From: Chrysemys picta bellii
Taxonomy: Eukaryota; Chordata; Testudines; Emydidae
Direction of reading: 5' to 3'
Assembly: GCF_011386835.1 (NCBI RefSeq)
Contig: NC_088796.1
Location: forward strand, 32,071,011 to 32,135,010
Length of the DNA stretch: 64,000 nucleotides
In this document: positions 9,801 to 23,420 of the stretch, one piece after another
Position numbering within the stretch: the first letter of the stretch is position 1
Layout of the letters: each line of letters begins with the position of its first letter
Position numbers and translations under genes: made by a program
Notes under the pieces: model-generated
What the model saw: the letters and a program-made list of their open reading frames with translations, nothing else
What the model was told of the DNA's origin: nothing
The model's database searches: none

Positions 9801-12800
9801 CTTAGTTCTCCCTTCCTACCATAACTACCAAACCGTCAGGACGTTCATGCCCCTAGAAGTCCAGCACACTCTCCCAGGGGCTGTATCCCCCTGTTAAGAA
9901 CCTCTGAGTTGGAGGGAGGGGCGGTATGCTGAAGTTTTGCCTAGAGCAGCAGATTGTCTTGAACAGCCTCTGCTATTCGGCACACTATCCAGCCTTGCCC
10001 TGGGAATTAATTATTAATAATATGCTTCCCAAAACAGGGGAAAGAAAACTGTCAGAAAACAACAAATTGAGTGATTCTGTGGTATTATGGTTGGAAAAGT
10101 TCTGCCTTCCAAGAATACCATTAATATATAGCAATCCCCTGCAGCCTTGATTGCCATAATATTGGCCATGTAACTTGCTGTTACAAGTATTACACCTCTT
10201 CTAAACTACCCATCCCCCCTTGCCCAAAAATCCCAAACAAATCAAAGATAGGATTTCCTTTTATATGAAAATTTTATTTAACTAACTTTTCCACACAGAT
10301 TTTGTTTATGAGGAATTTAGTTTGTGGCTCATCAATCAAGTACCTACTCCTCTTTTTTCTTTTACTTTTTTCTTATAAATCCTTGTGGGACCACAACTAA
10401 CTCTGACAGAAGAAATAATTACCAGACACGATTCCATATATTGGTAGGCTATTTCATGGTCTACTGTTAGTTTTAATGTCTCCAAATGTTACATAAAGTA
10501 CACCACTATTTTTAAAACTTCAGAAAGAAGTTCCATTCATCTCTAGTTGGGAACAGAAGTTCAGATTGGTTCCTATTTTTTGTTTAAATTATTCCATCTG
10601 TCAATAAAATACAGGCTCATAGATTATTATTATTTATAATTAACAACTCAATATTAGTGTATGTGGATATAGTAGGGCTCTATTTAAGCATGCTTATGGC
10701 TAGAATGTGCTTTGTTACCACAAATCAATCAAGAACAGGCTTCCTAGTTATTTCTGTATGTGACCAGCGTAATAATAACTATAATTAGAAAATATTTGTA
10801 GATCATCGTTATCATCCAGATATGCAAAGTTATGAGCCATTAAGAAGAAAACGGAACTAAATGCAGAAGTGCCAAAATGCCGTAAGAGAGGCTGTTCTTG
10901 CACTTTTCCCAGCACAATCAGGAAGCAGAAAATACTATAAGCTCAGGATAGAGCATGTACTCATGAACTTTTCAGACAGTGTGGCAGACCTGAGAGGTTC
11001 AGGTAATTTAGATAAGATTCAGATAAACATCTAATCTTTGTTTTGCTTATTGAGATTGAACTTCCCAAGCTCTTGAGTTTGGCCCATCCCTATTATATAA
11101 TAACCGTTACAACCACTGACTTTGGTAGAAATGCAGACACAAACAGCCATATGTACAAATCAGAAAAATGAAAGGGTGAAACCTGGTGAAAGCTTTGCTG
11201 GCCATAAACAACCATATGCTGCCTGCAAGCTGCAGCAGCATTTCCATTTAATGCCAGTGGATGTTTTTTTTTTTTGTGAATCAAGGGAAAGGCACAGCCC
11301 ATAATGCCCAGAGATCCACTGACCTTTTCCCATTTAAATCCTTTTTTCTTCTATAAAGGGTAAAATGTAGCCTGCAAGTCACTCTTCAAAGATAAGCATG
11401 TGTGAATCTGACAGTATAATTTTGCCCTTAATAAACAGAATTTATGGTGTAAGCTTTTCCAGAAGCCAAGATAAATGAGATAATTGAACATTATTCCATA
11501 CTGTAACACGGAAGGCAAAAATTATACCATTTAAGTGGATCTGTTTGACTTTTTTTGAAATATACTTTAACAATAATGAAATTCAAAGTATATACCTTTC
11601 TTCAGTGACATCTTGAGAAGTCCATCAATTATCATTCTCAATGTGACTTTGTAAATAAGTTTATATTGACAATGATATTGAAATATAATTCAAAGCTTAA
11701 CTTTTTTTTAAAAAAATGTAATGGCTTTGAGAATTCTTATATCAAGCATAGAATTTTTTGATTACCAACACTTTTGTGTTCTATGTGTAAAAAAAAAAAA
11801 TCAATGTAAAGTTCAATGTATTGTACTGTGGCACCTCAACTATGATTTTGCCAATGTACAAAAAAGCATAAATGGAATATAAGTTAAACATTAATACAGT
11901 CAGTTTCTGGGGTACATGAATTTTCATGTTTGTATATGTAGTATAGTATGGTGTGCATTTATGAATAAAAAGGGCAGCAACTACTATATTATAAATCAAG
12001 ATTAAGATTAAGAAGAGTAAGAAATATTCCTCATTTTTCCATACTTTTACTTTTCTGGTATTTTAAAAGCCTGATGATCTAAGAGCACACACATTTACTT
12101 ATCTTTCAAAGACATAATCACACTGTCATCCGTTTCAGTACCACAAAAGATGGATAGCATAACATGTACTTAAAATGGGTTCATTAATTATCAAAAAGAT
12201 AAGTGTTTCATCAGGTATATACAGCAGATAATATTTATCTTTTCTCATAGAGTAAAAAGATTAAAGTAATTCTTACACACATACTGGAAAAGAAAAAGGC
12301 TGCACCATTGAAAGTTTCATAAAGTGACACTAGATAATATACTCTGCCACTAAAGACAAACTTACACAAACATAACCACAGATGACTTCTATCACATTCA
12401 ACTTTGGCAGCTGAACACCAGAGTGAAGCCATATATTCCAACTTTAACTACTTCATAAACTTTCTTTTGTTTCTTAGTAAAAATAATATATATATATTAT
12501 ATATATATAAATTTCTTTCCGCATTATTGTACTTTCCATTGTAATATTTGAGAATTAATTACTGGATAGCAATGATTAAATAATGTAAGTCAATAACATG
12601 ATAAACTGACATACAAAAGGAATGATCAAAGTATTGTGATAATTTCCAGAAAGGAACATTAGACTGATATTGGCATTAGTAGTGAAAATATTATCGATAA
12701 CTCAGGAATATTATTACATCCTTACCAGAAGGAAACACATGATGAAAAATTACATTTAGGGTTTTAGACAACTCCCACCTGTTTATGCTCTCTGTATGTG

Positions 12801-12838
12801 TGTATATATATCTCCTCAATATATGTTCCATTCTATAA
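9801..12838. other. AT-rich non-coding, mostly unique
   Basis: No gene is seen. There is a (TA)n run at about 12486-12509 and scattered poly-T. The frames (up to 74 codons) have no domain. A tract at 10980-11090 resembles a palindromic MITE fragment but has no clear ends. Confidence 0.4.
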
Positions 12839-12928
12839 GCATCCGAAGAAGTGGGCTGTAGTCCACGAAAGCTTATGCTCTAATAAATTTGTTAGTCTCT
12901 AAGGTGCCACAAGTACTCCTGTTCTTTT
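12839..12928 (+). mobile_element. Penelope-like element 3' tail
   Basis: Starts GCATCCGAAGAAGTGGGCTG and ends CTCCTGTTCTTTTT. It is almost identical to 5097-5175 but extends further 5', retaining a mutated form of the CTGAAGAAG motif. A fragment this short fits premature termination of reverse transcription. Confidence 0.75.
12843..12880 (+). ncRNA. hammerhead-like motif in Penelope tail (U4 position mutated)
   Basis: Order: CCGAAGA (core CTGANGA with T to C), one extra A, a 6-bp stem GTGGGC/GTCCAC closed by TGTA, GAAA, and a minimal third stem GC-TTAT-GC followed by TC. This parallels the order of a type I hammerhead core. The mutated base, the extra A and the lack of a convincing stem I make activity of this copy unlikely. 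Confidence 0.25.
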
Positions 12929-13533
12929 TATTTAGGGTTTTGCTGATTTACCTCAACTGGTTCAAAACAACAAAAACAAAACCTTTGGTGGGGGGAGGGT
13001 CTTTTTAAAAACTTCATTAAAAATACTGATTTTTTTCCCCCTGCTACAACTTTAGTACTCTTCCTTGAAATCCATAATTCATATAGTCTTCCTTCTGCAC
13101 AATGTTTCTAAAGTTGAGACCTTACAGCCACACATATCAGTAAGGATAAAAAAACTATAATCCCCAAGTGTTCTGACTGTAGTGATGGTCTTGGAAAGAG
13201 GGGCTATAGTATATTGTGAATAAGTTTGTAGAACTTCCAATGCTGTGTGATAGCTTAAACAAACATTTCACAGAAAATTTGAGAAAGTATTAAAACTATG
13301 TTTTTTTGCTAGTTTTGCCTGTCACATGAATCACTTTCTATTTATATCTAATTGTGAAGTCCATTATGTTTTTCTGTATTTCACACTGCCAAGTTAAGTA
13401 GTGGTGAAATCTAATTTTATGTTCATCAAGAGATATGTATCTTATTCCTCTTAAAAAATAAAAATAAAAATCTCCATAGTAGGAATAAAACCAGATGTGT
13501 GCAGAAGTAGTATCAGGTATGGGTTGTAAACAT

Positions 13534-13607
13534 TGAGCCTGATCCAAAAGGTGCTGAAGTCAATGGAGAGACTCCTGCTGACTTCAATGGGCTTTGAATC
13601 AGGCCCC
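13534..13607. mobile_element. palindromic MITE fragment
   Basis: GAGCCTGATCCAAAAGGTGC on the left and GGGCTTTGAATCAGGCCCCC on the right form an imperfect inverted repeat. The arms GAAGTCAATGGAGAG and TTCAATGGGC continue the symmetry around a short centre. Similar GAAGTCAA/TTGACTTC fragments recur near 5680, 18280, 19240, 44762 and 55018. Confidence 0.5.
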
Positions 13608-15399
13608 CTTATTCTTAAGCATTGCATTGGTTTATTTAATATAATATTATGTATGATTCTCCCCTAGACATTGCTAACGTAAACTGTTTTCTCTCTATCA
13701 TTTGAAAGACAGTTGATGTACATGGCAGTTAAAAATAAATTCATTGTTTGAATATTTGTTGCAATCTAATTATACATATCTGATCTTCAGATTTAACAAT
13801 TAAGTATTTGAAAAACCTTTCTGTAATGGGCTCTTGAGAAAGAGAATTTTTGCAGTTAGAATAGGACTTGGTTGTTTTGAATAATGCAGCTTTCTACATC
13901 TTTAGTACACACATAAGCGAGTACTGCAACATATCGGCAGACCGAAAAACTGATTCAGTTGTTAGCCAACTATTTAATATATTTGGGTGAAAATATACGA
14001 CCATGGGGACATTAAAAATAAAAACAATAAAAATTAGCACTATCAATTTTGTTTGTTGCTCTATTTGAATTGCACTATTTCTCTTGCATACAAGTTCACC
14101 TTTCCTCATCATTATCAATTCATTCAAGCAGTTCATAAACACTGATAAAGGGGTCTACTGAAATTTAATGGCAAAAATGCCAGGAACAGTATTGGAAGTA
14201 TACATAGGTCAGTGATTTTTGGAGACATAGCCTTCTTGAAAATGTTGTGCTGACAGTTTGTGTTTCAACAGCTTTCAAAGAATGTTTTAATGGCACATAT
14301 AAACTTAAGATGTTCTAAACATGTTAAAGAAAGGAACTATAGTTTAGTTCAGGCCTACTCTCCCCAAAGTGAATTTATCTCAAGTTAGTTAAAACGACAG
14401 AGCCATTCCTATTGAACACTTAAAAAAATGTAATAAATAAAACACATCCAAAATGCTCAAGGCTATTTAACTCTAAATGGTAATATTTTCCCATCAAAGT
14501 ATTAATTAATTAAATGCATAAAGAATAGCAAATGCATCAATGTTTAATTCCTGTGAAACTGAAAGGAATATCTAGTATTTAACTGGCACATTGTATACAT
14601 TTCTTCAAGTATGTGAGGTGCACAGAAAAAAAGAGCTCAAAATATAAATGTCTGTTATTACCTAAAGATTGGCCATAAAATATCATTAAGATATTAATTG
14701 GTCAAGTGTGCATTGATCAGAGCATGTGGTGAATAATTTTTAAAATTAAGATTTTTGGTAATTTGGTACTTTCTAGTGACTTCATTTTAAGAACATTTAG
14801 CTATACTCAAATGTAAGTGAAATTAATGAGGTTAGATTCCTATCTGATTTAGATGCCCCAAACCGTTCAAAAATGTTTCAAACAGATACATTATTTGGTG
14901 TGTACAGTGCCATCTCTCTTTTTCATATTAATGCATACACTTATGCACACAAACACACACACATTAAGACAATATTTTCTTTATAACATTAATACTGTGA
15001 AGGTTTAACTAATTTTGCTGGAAATATTTAGGGAAAATACTGATGGCATTCTTATGCATTGAGTGTATTCCTACATTCCAAAACCATAAAACAATACAAA
15101 ACTAGAACTGGGTTCAACAAACATATGCTGTGTAGAAGTTAGTTCAGGGATTGCAAAGAGTGAATGACAGCCTGTTTTCTGATCCTTACTTCTTCAGTCT
15201 AACTGAAGATTAGAACTGGCACCTACCCTTATGCTAATGAATACCTAATTAGAGACACCTCCTAGTCAATAAACTGCTCTCTTATCATCAGTTAGATTAC
15301 CTGACAAGCCCTTTCACTCCACTTCTGGCCCACCAAGAATCTTCATTCTTTTTCTCGTCTTCTTTTCTGTAAAGAGAACTGATCCCGCATAATCCCTGG

Positions 15400-16200
15400 A
15401 ATAATGCAGCTTCTCTCATGGAAGAGCTGGTTTCCCTCTTCCCTTTTTTACATCAAGCTAATGGAGCCAGTAGGTATTCTATTGATCTTTTCTCTATGTG
15501 GTTTCCTCAAGGATTTGACAGACTTCCTTACAGGTTAAACATCCAGGCTTTCTGAAGTGGTTATAAAGCTTTGTTTTTGATTTTTCTAACTTTTCCTGAA
15601 ACCCTTGCTCATCCATAATCTTTAAAAGCTCAGTTGATGCCATGCAGAGTAAAGGCTTATTTCTTTGCTGAACTAATCTAGACACTGTCTAGTGTTGAGT
15701 ACAGTTGTCTGATTCAAATCTTCTGTTACAAAGCAGATGACATCCAGCGAGATGTCATGAGAAGAGACTAACAATGACAATTCACTTATCCCTTAGAAAG
15801 AATCAATTCTCCCACAATGCATCTGTCAGAGAACTCTCACTCAGTAAAAGCAATTTTTCTAGCTGTCTGACACTGTAATTGCTCTTAAATTTTCAATGAA
15901 CGTTTTACAAGAACTCCCCTGAACCATGATGAAAAACTTAACTTTTTCTAAAAATGAGAAGCTGACAGGATGAAAGAGGTCTTTCTCTTTAAAGCCTTGC
16001 TTGCTTGAGTAGGAATTCTTTCATATCATCAACAAGCTGTTGAATAGAGGATAGATTACTTTCCATTTATTTCATCAATCAGATTAAAGGCTCTCCTTCA
16101 CAATGCCCTTTAAACAAGAGCTGTTTATGATGTCCTCCCAGGTTCTACTTTAATGTAGTATTAAATCACCCTGGGCAGAGAGGCAGGCAAAGCATATAAA
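15400..16200 (-). pseudogene. possible degenerate coding relic, source unknown
   Basis: A 63-codon open frame at 15494-15685 (minus) has a protein-like composition: charged residues, a run containing ELLKIMDEQGFQEKLEKSK, and paired cysteines in CLTC. Upstream on the same strand the frames give short protein-like stretches broken by stops, for example around IQQLVDDMKEFLLKQ near 16020-16060. This could be a processed or decayed pseudogene, or chance in AT-rich DNA. I do not recognise the family. Confidence 0.2.
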
Positions 16201-17289
16201 TATGATGAATATCTGACAACATTTAAGTATTGCATACATTCAGGTCATTTCCCTATTTCTTGTCATACTGCAAAAAAATGTGAAAGCTCTTCATCCTCCT
16301 AGAACAGCTCTTAATGCCAAGCAAGCAAAAATGACATCTGGATAACAGTGATTTGCCCATCCTCATACCTTAAAAGAAGTTGTACATATTTAGAAAAAAA
16401 TTACAAATGATTAATTGTCTATGCTCTTCTAACAGATATGTGTACATCACATCAGCAAACAGAACTGACTCTCCATACACTTCCCTTAATTAAGTCTGAA
16501 AGATTAATTTTACTTTTAGGTGTAGACCCTATTGTTAGCTTACATCACTATTACAAGGAAACAGTAAATGAACTGCTTATTTCATTTTGTACACAGTAGA
16601 ATTGTTTTATTAGAATGAAAAATATGTACAAGCTACAGCTGATATTTCTTGAATAGTCAATGAGACTTTTGGTGATATTGACTATCAGATTAAAGGCTCT
16701 ATCACTTATTATTTAGATTATTTGTCAATTCAATAATATTAAACATGCTAACACATACTAATTTTACCCTGGCGACTAGAGAATTATAATACACAATGAT
16801 GCATCCTGCAATTTTTTAAGATCATGCTAAAGCTTAATAAAATGTATAGACTTTCTAAATGCCAATTATCTGTGACAGAAAAGAGAATTCTAATGTGATC
16901 ATTGAACATGGAGGTACCTTCATAAACACAATGGACATTAGTAACACTAACTATGAGACTACACTTCTTTGGGACAAATAGAATGATATGTTTTTCTGAA
17001 TACAAATCCCATAACAATTCTAAACTAATTGCCTAAGCAATTACTAACAAAAAATAGTCCTGTGGGGGTAAATTTGTTAAATGATTTTTAAAATGTTCAC
17101 ACCAAATTTAAATGAAAAATGTCAGTTTTATTCTTTTCCAAGTGATATCTCCTCTTTTTCCTTCAGAAATGTTACCCTTGTCATGTGTCAGTAAGTAGGG
17201 GGAGACCAGTTACCAGTTTAGAAGTGCTCGCACTTATAAGGAGCTCTCCAGACTAAATCTGCCTGCCTGCTGCATGTTGCAGGACTGGA

Positions 17290-17410
17290 GCCTTAAACAG
17301 TAAGCTCCTTAAGGCAACAGGGATCTTGTTTTCCTGAATATACATTTTTGTACAGTTCCTAGCACATTGGGGCCCGAATCCTCACTGGAGGCTTTAAGTA
17401 ACAACAACAG
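17290..17410 (+). repeat. MIR-family SINE tail
   Basis: Contains AGTAAGCTCCTTAAGGCAAC, then GTACAGTTCCTAGCACATTG and GGGGCCCGAATCCTCACTGG, the usual order of the MIR 3' tail in this window (reverse of 5440-5560 and 7283-7360). Confidence 0.5.
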
Positions 17411-19179
17411 ACATTTTTGTGCCGTCTCCCTCCAAAATTACACAGATTCTTCTGCCATCCTCAATAAAACCTTCCTAACAGAGATCCAATTTCCTGTTTC
17501 CCAAATCCAAAATCTCTCCCTCACACACATTATTGTACACACATCACCCTCTGTGCCCAAATCAAGTTCCCTCTCACAAGTCTACACATATAAGATTTGC
17601 CACATAGGCGCCTGCCAATAACCAATGTCCACACATGCACATTAAAGCTCCCATCCTCCAAAGACCTTCTCCTCCTTCCCCATGCTTCCTCCTTAACCCT
17701 TCTACCTTGCATTTCTCTTCCCATCCCCCCATTTTCTCTGCTCTCCTCTCTACCACCGTTTACCTCTTAGTGCTGCTACCTCAGGGTGTGGGAAGAGAAA
17801 CACACAATAGGGCAGAGGGAAGTGCGTGAGTACCTGGACCTCTTCTTCTCCCTGTAGGCTGCAATCAGCAGAAATTAGGATGGAGTGGGTCCAGGAGACA
17901 TTAAACAGATGAACAGCATCCGGAGAGCATATTTAAGGGGAATGAAGAAAAACCTTTTCATTTTCAGCTACCCAGTTATGGGCAAGTATTTCTAGGGAGA
18001 AAAAAAGAGTTGTGGGGTGGGGAAGACAGGGTGTCAAAGGCACATGCTCCCCAGCGGTCTTGGAGATTAAGGAGATGGAGCGGTGCACCAGTGCTCAGCC
18101 CTTTGTTTAACTGTGGGGAAGAAGGGGCCTGAGCTTTTGCTGCTTTACATGCTGAGGTACCAAGTTGTCCTTCCCCAGGAAGCAGGGGAAAGGACAGCCA
18201 AGAAAAAGGGATTTCTGGGATCTTAAAACGTGTAATCTAGGGAGAAAACTGGTAATTATCAGGTCTGGAGTGATCCTCCTGAAGTCAATAAGTCTACTTG
18301 TGTGTAGGTGCTAATCAGTTGAGCAAAGGTGTTCACAGTCTGTCCCACTGTAAATGATCAGCGGTACATACATGTATCTGGATGCACACGTCATAGTGTA
18401 TGTGTGTCAAACCTTCAGTGACCAGGCTTAGTTTTTGAAGGATAACTACTTATACTGTGAACGTGGACTTTCTTGGTTTCTTCCTGCAGGCTGAGTCCTC
18501 CTCAGTCCTCAGCTACATGCCAGTCATCCAACAGCAGCACACACTGAGCACAGGCTCCTGAAAAGCATGATCTAAGTGCCTCCGCTATTTTGAAAGGGGA
18601 ATCTTCATTTCTCTTATAGCATCATTTATATAACTAATAACAAAACAAAAAGAACCAAATCCAAACCAAAGATAAAATATTTAAACACAACAATATGAAC
18701 CCATTTATAAAATTATCTATTGCAGGGTCTCACACATGCTCAGAAATATGACACTTTTATTTTCTTTTGTTGATGTCCCAGCACATAAACAGAGCTGTTT
18801 ACCTTGCTTGTTAAAGAGTTATCATGCCTGTTTTGCTTCTCCTCTCCTGCCTTGAAAAGTAGAGCAAAGCAGTCAACCCCTTTCTGGCTTTTGGACAGTA
18901 TTTGTACCAGGTATTATAGAAAGGAGATGTCACAGACATAATTCATCCTTTTCAGCCAGGAACTTGTCCTCTTTAATACAGAACATACCATTATCTTTTG
19001 ACATTCTAAAAAATTCACAGTTGAACCAGAAAGTCAGAAACCAGAAAGTTATGTCCATTACATGTATATCCTCCACCCCCATATCTTAGGGAAGACTGAG
19101 TACATTTATTCGCACTCTGGCACTACCAGATAATGGTGCCTGTTCCTGTTCCCATGAAACCAATGGAGCTTCCATGAGA

Positions 19180-19320
19180 GCACAATTCAGGCAAGTACTT
19201 ACACAGGTGCCCAAATTTATTTACATGAGTAGTCTCATTGACTTCAATCAGCACATTCACGTGCTTCACATTAGCCGCATTCTTAAGCACCTTGGTGAAT
19301 TGGGTCCTTAGACCATTGTA
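19180..19320. mobile_element. palindromic MITE fragment
   Basis: The arms GCAAGTACTTACACAGGTGC and GCACATTCACGTGCTTCACA, with CTTAAGCACCTTGGTGAATT at the right, surround a centre of ATGAGTAGTCTCATTGACTT. This looks like a decayed foldback element. No target duplication could be assigned. Confidence 0.45.
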
Positions 19321-21239
19321 TATAAAGCACGTGCTGCTGTACTGAGAGATCGGCATGTAGCTGAAGACTGCAGAGGACTCAGCCTTCAGGAAAAAGCCAA
19401 GAAAAGCCAGAATTCACAGTATAGACAGTTATCCTTCAAAAACTAAGCCTTCTCACTGAAGCTTTGACACACTACATACAGAAGGGTGAATCCTAGATAC
19501 ATGTGTGCACCCTTGAAGACATACAAATATGAAATACCAAGAAGCTTTGCAATGTCAACATGTAAGTAGGAGGGGATGATGACTGTTATTACTGGTTTTC
19601 TTTCACAATATTTCAGATCTAGACATAAGACATACATTTTTCAGACAGGAAAATCATGATTAAATGTAACTGTTTCTTATTTAGAAAGTGTTATTTGGGG
19701 ATTCAATGTCATTTACTGTTCATGCATACACTCAGAGTCAAATTGGACTTTTAAGACTATCCTTTGAAATTATGAACAGGGAGTTCTGATGCATGCTCTT
19801 GTGGTACGTTAGATGGACAAACAAACCAATTCTCCATGCTATTTATATGATGGGGTTGGGAAGGAAGCTGAGTAGTCTAACTTCTGCCCTCTTCACCCCT
19901 CACTATGGAAGACAACACCAGTTCTGAATAATGGAGGTTGCTGCAGGGAAATGGGGTGATTTGAACTGTATGGGAATGGTGATCTGTGAGGCATGGTGAG
20001 GACCTCTTTTTATTAGGTGAAACGGAATAAGCATCTGACCTTTGGAACGCTTCTCTGAGCTGAACTCCAAACTTCTGGGGACTTCCTCATCACTAGAATT
20101 TTATAACTGAATTATGAGGGTTTAACTGAAGCAGAAACACATCCTATCTCTTCTTACTTATAAGTAGAACTCCATAGTAGGCAATTAGGATACTTCAGTC
20201 CTTATGAAGCCATATTTCTACCACAACTAATTGATTTTACATCAGGCATGTTAACTGAATTTACGAGACTTGAATAATGTCTTTATCTGCACCTTAACAA
20301 CTTATGGTGCATGTGGGGGGAAATGATTTCTTTAGATCCTATACTAAATGTACAAAAATAAAATGGTAACAGCTTACGATATATTTAAAAAATAGTGCAA
20401 TTTAGCAAATACTGGCCACAAAAATCTCCCTAAAAGATTGAAAGGAAAATAATTAGTGGAGACAGAGGCAGAGACAGACAAACAGACAGCTAATATGTAT
20501 GAGTAAAGAAAAAAATACCTAATTTTTGTCAGGCATGTTTATAGGATTGTGATAGAGGATTAGAAATGGAGTTGCTGCTAGTTTATGTCTTAATTCTATT
20601 TTAGCCATTTTTCTGTTTTGTCCAGGAAAGCTCTATAATGATGGACTGAAGAACAGAAGTAACCTCCATTGACTTCATTCACTGTAATCTCATTGACTAA
20701 ATTCTTATGCAGATCTCATCTGCTCTCCCTATCCTTGAGGTCAGTTCTGCTGCTTTAGGATAGAAGTAACTAACTTCCATTGAAGTTGCAATGGGCAATA
20801 GCTGATCAGTGCTGAATACAAACACCTTAATAGCATTGTGCAGGTAGAAGATACTCTACATTGTTTCAGAACAATTCTTTACATTTATCCAAATCCCTCT
20901 TACTGGATCACTTTAGCACTGCAGCTTTCAGCATCACATCTATCGGTTGTTATAAACATTATCTAGGGTTGGTGGTAACAGAGCTGGTCTTTCAATGGTT
21001 TTTTTTATTGGAAAATGCCCATTTGTTGAAACCAAATCTTTTTGCAGGATGTAAAAAAACATTTCCCACCCAACTCTAGTTGATAATTTTGCAATAAATA
21101 TGTCCTGTAAACTGAAATAGAGAATAGACAATGAAAATAAGAATGAAAATCTTTTTAAACTTTAAATGAGTTGTTTGAAGGCATCTAAATTCCATTCCTA
21201 AACTTTAGTAAAAATGCATACATTTGTTGTAGGCATTGC

Positions 21240-23420
21240 TGTTCAAGTGGGTCTTCAGGATGTATTAGAATGAGGAGAGTGTCCTGGTAGATCAGATCAG
21301 ATAAGGCACTTCACACATAAGAGGGAGTGTGGGGAAAAAAGTGGTAGCTGTGAGAAAACCGGGAAATTGGAGAATTGAGGTTGGCATTGCTGGTGGAGCA
21401 GAAAATGTGGGGAGTGACATGAAAAGAGGTAAGGTAAATAGGCACAACATTATTTAAGTTATGCCTTGAATGCAAGGATAAAAATCTTGAAAATTGATGT
21501 TTCAGAAAAGAGAGAACTGGAATGTGGTCAGATCAATATCTCATAAATATGAACCTACTGGCTGTGTTTTGTATGGACTATGGGAGAGTAGAGAAGAGAG
21601 AAGTGAGCATTGGGATGGTCAGAAAGGAGAATGCTCTACTTATCAAGTTGGGAGCCGGTGAGGGCCCAGAAAGGACTCTTGCTTGCATGGACAGAAAAAT
21701 AAAGTAAGATTTTTAGAAACATGAAGAAAGAAGTGGCATGATTCCAGCACATCCTGGATGTGGATGGTGAGAAAGAGGAAGGAGTTGAAGATAACGCTCA
21801 GGTTTTGGACCAGCATGACGGAGAAAGTAGTAGTGTGCTCAACAGTGACAAAAGATAAGTAGAGTTGGGAAGTTTTGGGAAGAAAGATAATGAAATCAGT
21901 TTTGGCCATGTTCAGTATAAACGGGTCGTGTGAGACATCCCGAAGAGAAGTAAGAACAACAGACTAAAATGAGGATTTGGAAGGTGGGAGACAAGTCAGT
22001 AGGAGAAAGATTTATGGTTCATATGCATAGAGCTGTCAGTTGTAGCTCTGTAAGGGTATGCGTACACTGCATCTGGGAACATGCTTCCCCATACAAGTAC
22101 GCAGAGATGAGCTAGCTTTGCGTGAGCGAGCACACTAAAAGTAGCAGTGTAGCCAGGGGTGGCCTGGGCGGCAGCTCAGGCTAACCACCTGAGTACATAC
22201 ACAAGGGGTCCTGAGTGGGTTTGTACTCAGGCAGCTAGCTCAAACTGCTGCCTGTGCTACTCCTGGCCATACTACTATTTTTAGCTAGCTCCAGCACAGC
22301 TAACACAAGTCTGTCTACTCATGCTGGGAAGCATGCTCCTAGCTGCCGTGTAAACACTCTACATTATGAGCTAGGCCCGGGGTCATTCCCAGCTTGCATA
22401 CACAGACTTGTACTAGTGCTTTTTGAGATGGTGAAAGGATAAATAACAGTCTGGCCACTGTAGCACAGGCAGTTGCAGTGGGTGCACAACTTAGCCATGC
22501 TGAATATGTACCCACTGCTCCAGGTGGGTTTGTACTCGGCACAGCTAAGCTCGGCCCCCACTGATGCTCCCTGTGCTGTTGCAGTGACACTACTATTTAT
22601 ACTCATGCTAGCTTGATAAGAGCTAGTGCATATGTACATGAGCTGGGAATCACATCCCTAGTTTGTATTGCACATATAGCCTATGTGGATGAGATCCCTC
22701 AAAGACAAGGAGAAGAGGAGGGGGCCAAGAACACAGCTCTTTGAGACCCCTCCCCTCCAAACTGGAAAAGGGGAAAAGGAAGACCCATCCAAAAAGAGTC
22801 TGAAAGAATGGCCAGACGCATGAGGAAAGCCAAATAACAGTGTCACAAAAAGCAAGGGAGGACTTGAATAGGTGGGTTATGATCAAAGAGTCAAAAACAA
22901 TGGAGAGGTCAAGGAGGGTGAGTGAGGATGGACACTAGGCCCCAAGACTGAGACCGGGCCAAGGAGAGATTGTTCACAACCTTTATAAATACAGACTGAG
23001 TGGGTGGAAGGTATATTGGAGAGGTCCAGGATGGAATCAGAGGAGAGGAACTCAAGGCAGACACTGTAAATGGCTCATTTAATGAGTTAAAGGTTAAAGG
23101 TGGCAGAAGAGGCAGGTGTGAGTGAAGGTTGATTTTTTGAAAATGGTGAGACCACAGCCTGGATATACTTGTATTTTGAAGGGAATGAACCAGAAGAATG
23201 GTTGGTTAAGGAGGAAGGAACAGGAAAGGGTGAGAATGGCTGTAAGGTAGTTCTTCAAGAAGGAGATTATGGGATCAAGAAAGTACTGTACTGCCTGCCC
23301 CAAGCATTCAAAAATTATGAAGCAGGCCTCAAGAGTTGGTAACACTGATAGTGGATGTAGGGTTACAAAGGAGCAGATGAGAGACTTTGGTGTTAATGAC
23401 AAGGGAGAAGAAGGAAAGGG
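21240..23420 (-). mobile_element. ancient L2-like LINE relic, minus strand, interrupted
   Basis: Minus-strand translation gives reverse-transcriptase landmarks: LLDLSIVFDS near 22895 (compare LLDLSAAFDT), GVSKSCVLGPLLFSLSLRDL at about 22680-22740 (compare [17 protein letters not shown]), and further 3' TDFIIFLP and VQNLSVIF at 21750-21905. These are the usual L2-clade motifs in order. Stops and frameshifts are frequent, so the copy is long dead. The 22054-22681 block is foreign and interrupts the relic between the GPLLF motif and the 3' part. Outer limits are approximate. Confidence 0.6.
22054..22681. mobile_element. two-module Harbinger-like MITE array
   Basis: Left end GGGTATGCGTACACTGC; the right end, reverse-complemented, reads GGCTATATGTGCAATAC, an 11/17 match. 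Flanks are TAA (22051-22053) and TAT. Two related modules, about 22054-22365 and 22366-22681, each contain a TACTCAGG- or GTACTCGGC-type centre and GCTAGCT/AGCTAGC-like arms; the first closely resembles the element at 52685-52980. It lies inside the L2-like relic, whose sequence resumes at GATGAGATCCCTC. Confidence 0.5.

Larger units (their letters stand above)
12929..21239. other. long AT-rich stretch, few recognisable repeats
   Basis: Apart from the MITEs, MIR tail and possible pseudogene listed separately, no gene was recognised in about 8 kb. Open frames do not exceed 84 codons. Low repeat density compared with the rest of the window would fit old unique sequence that may include conserved non-coding elements; this cannot be judged from one genome. 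Confidence 0.35.
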
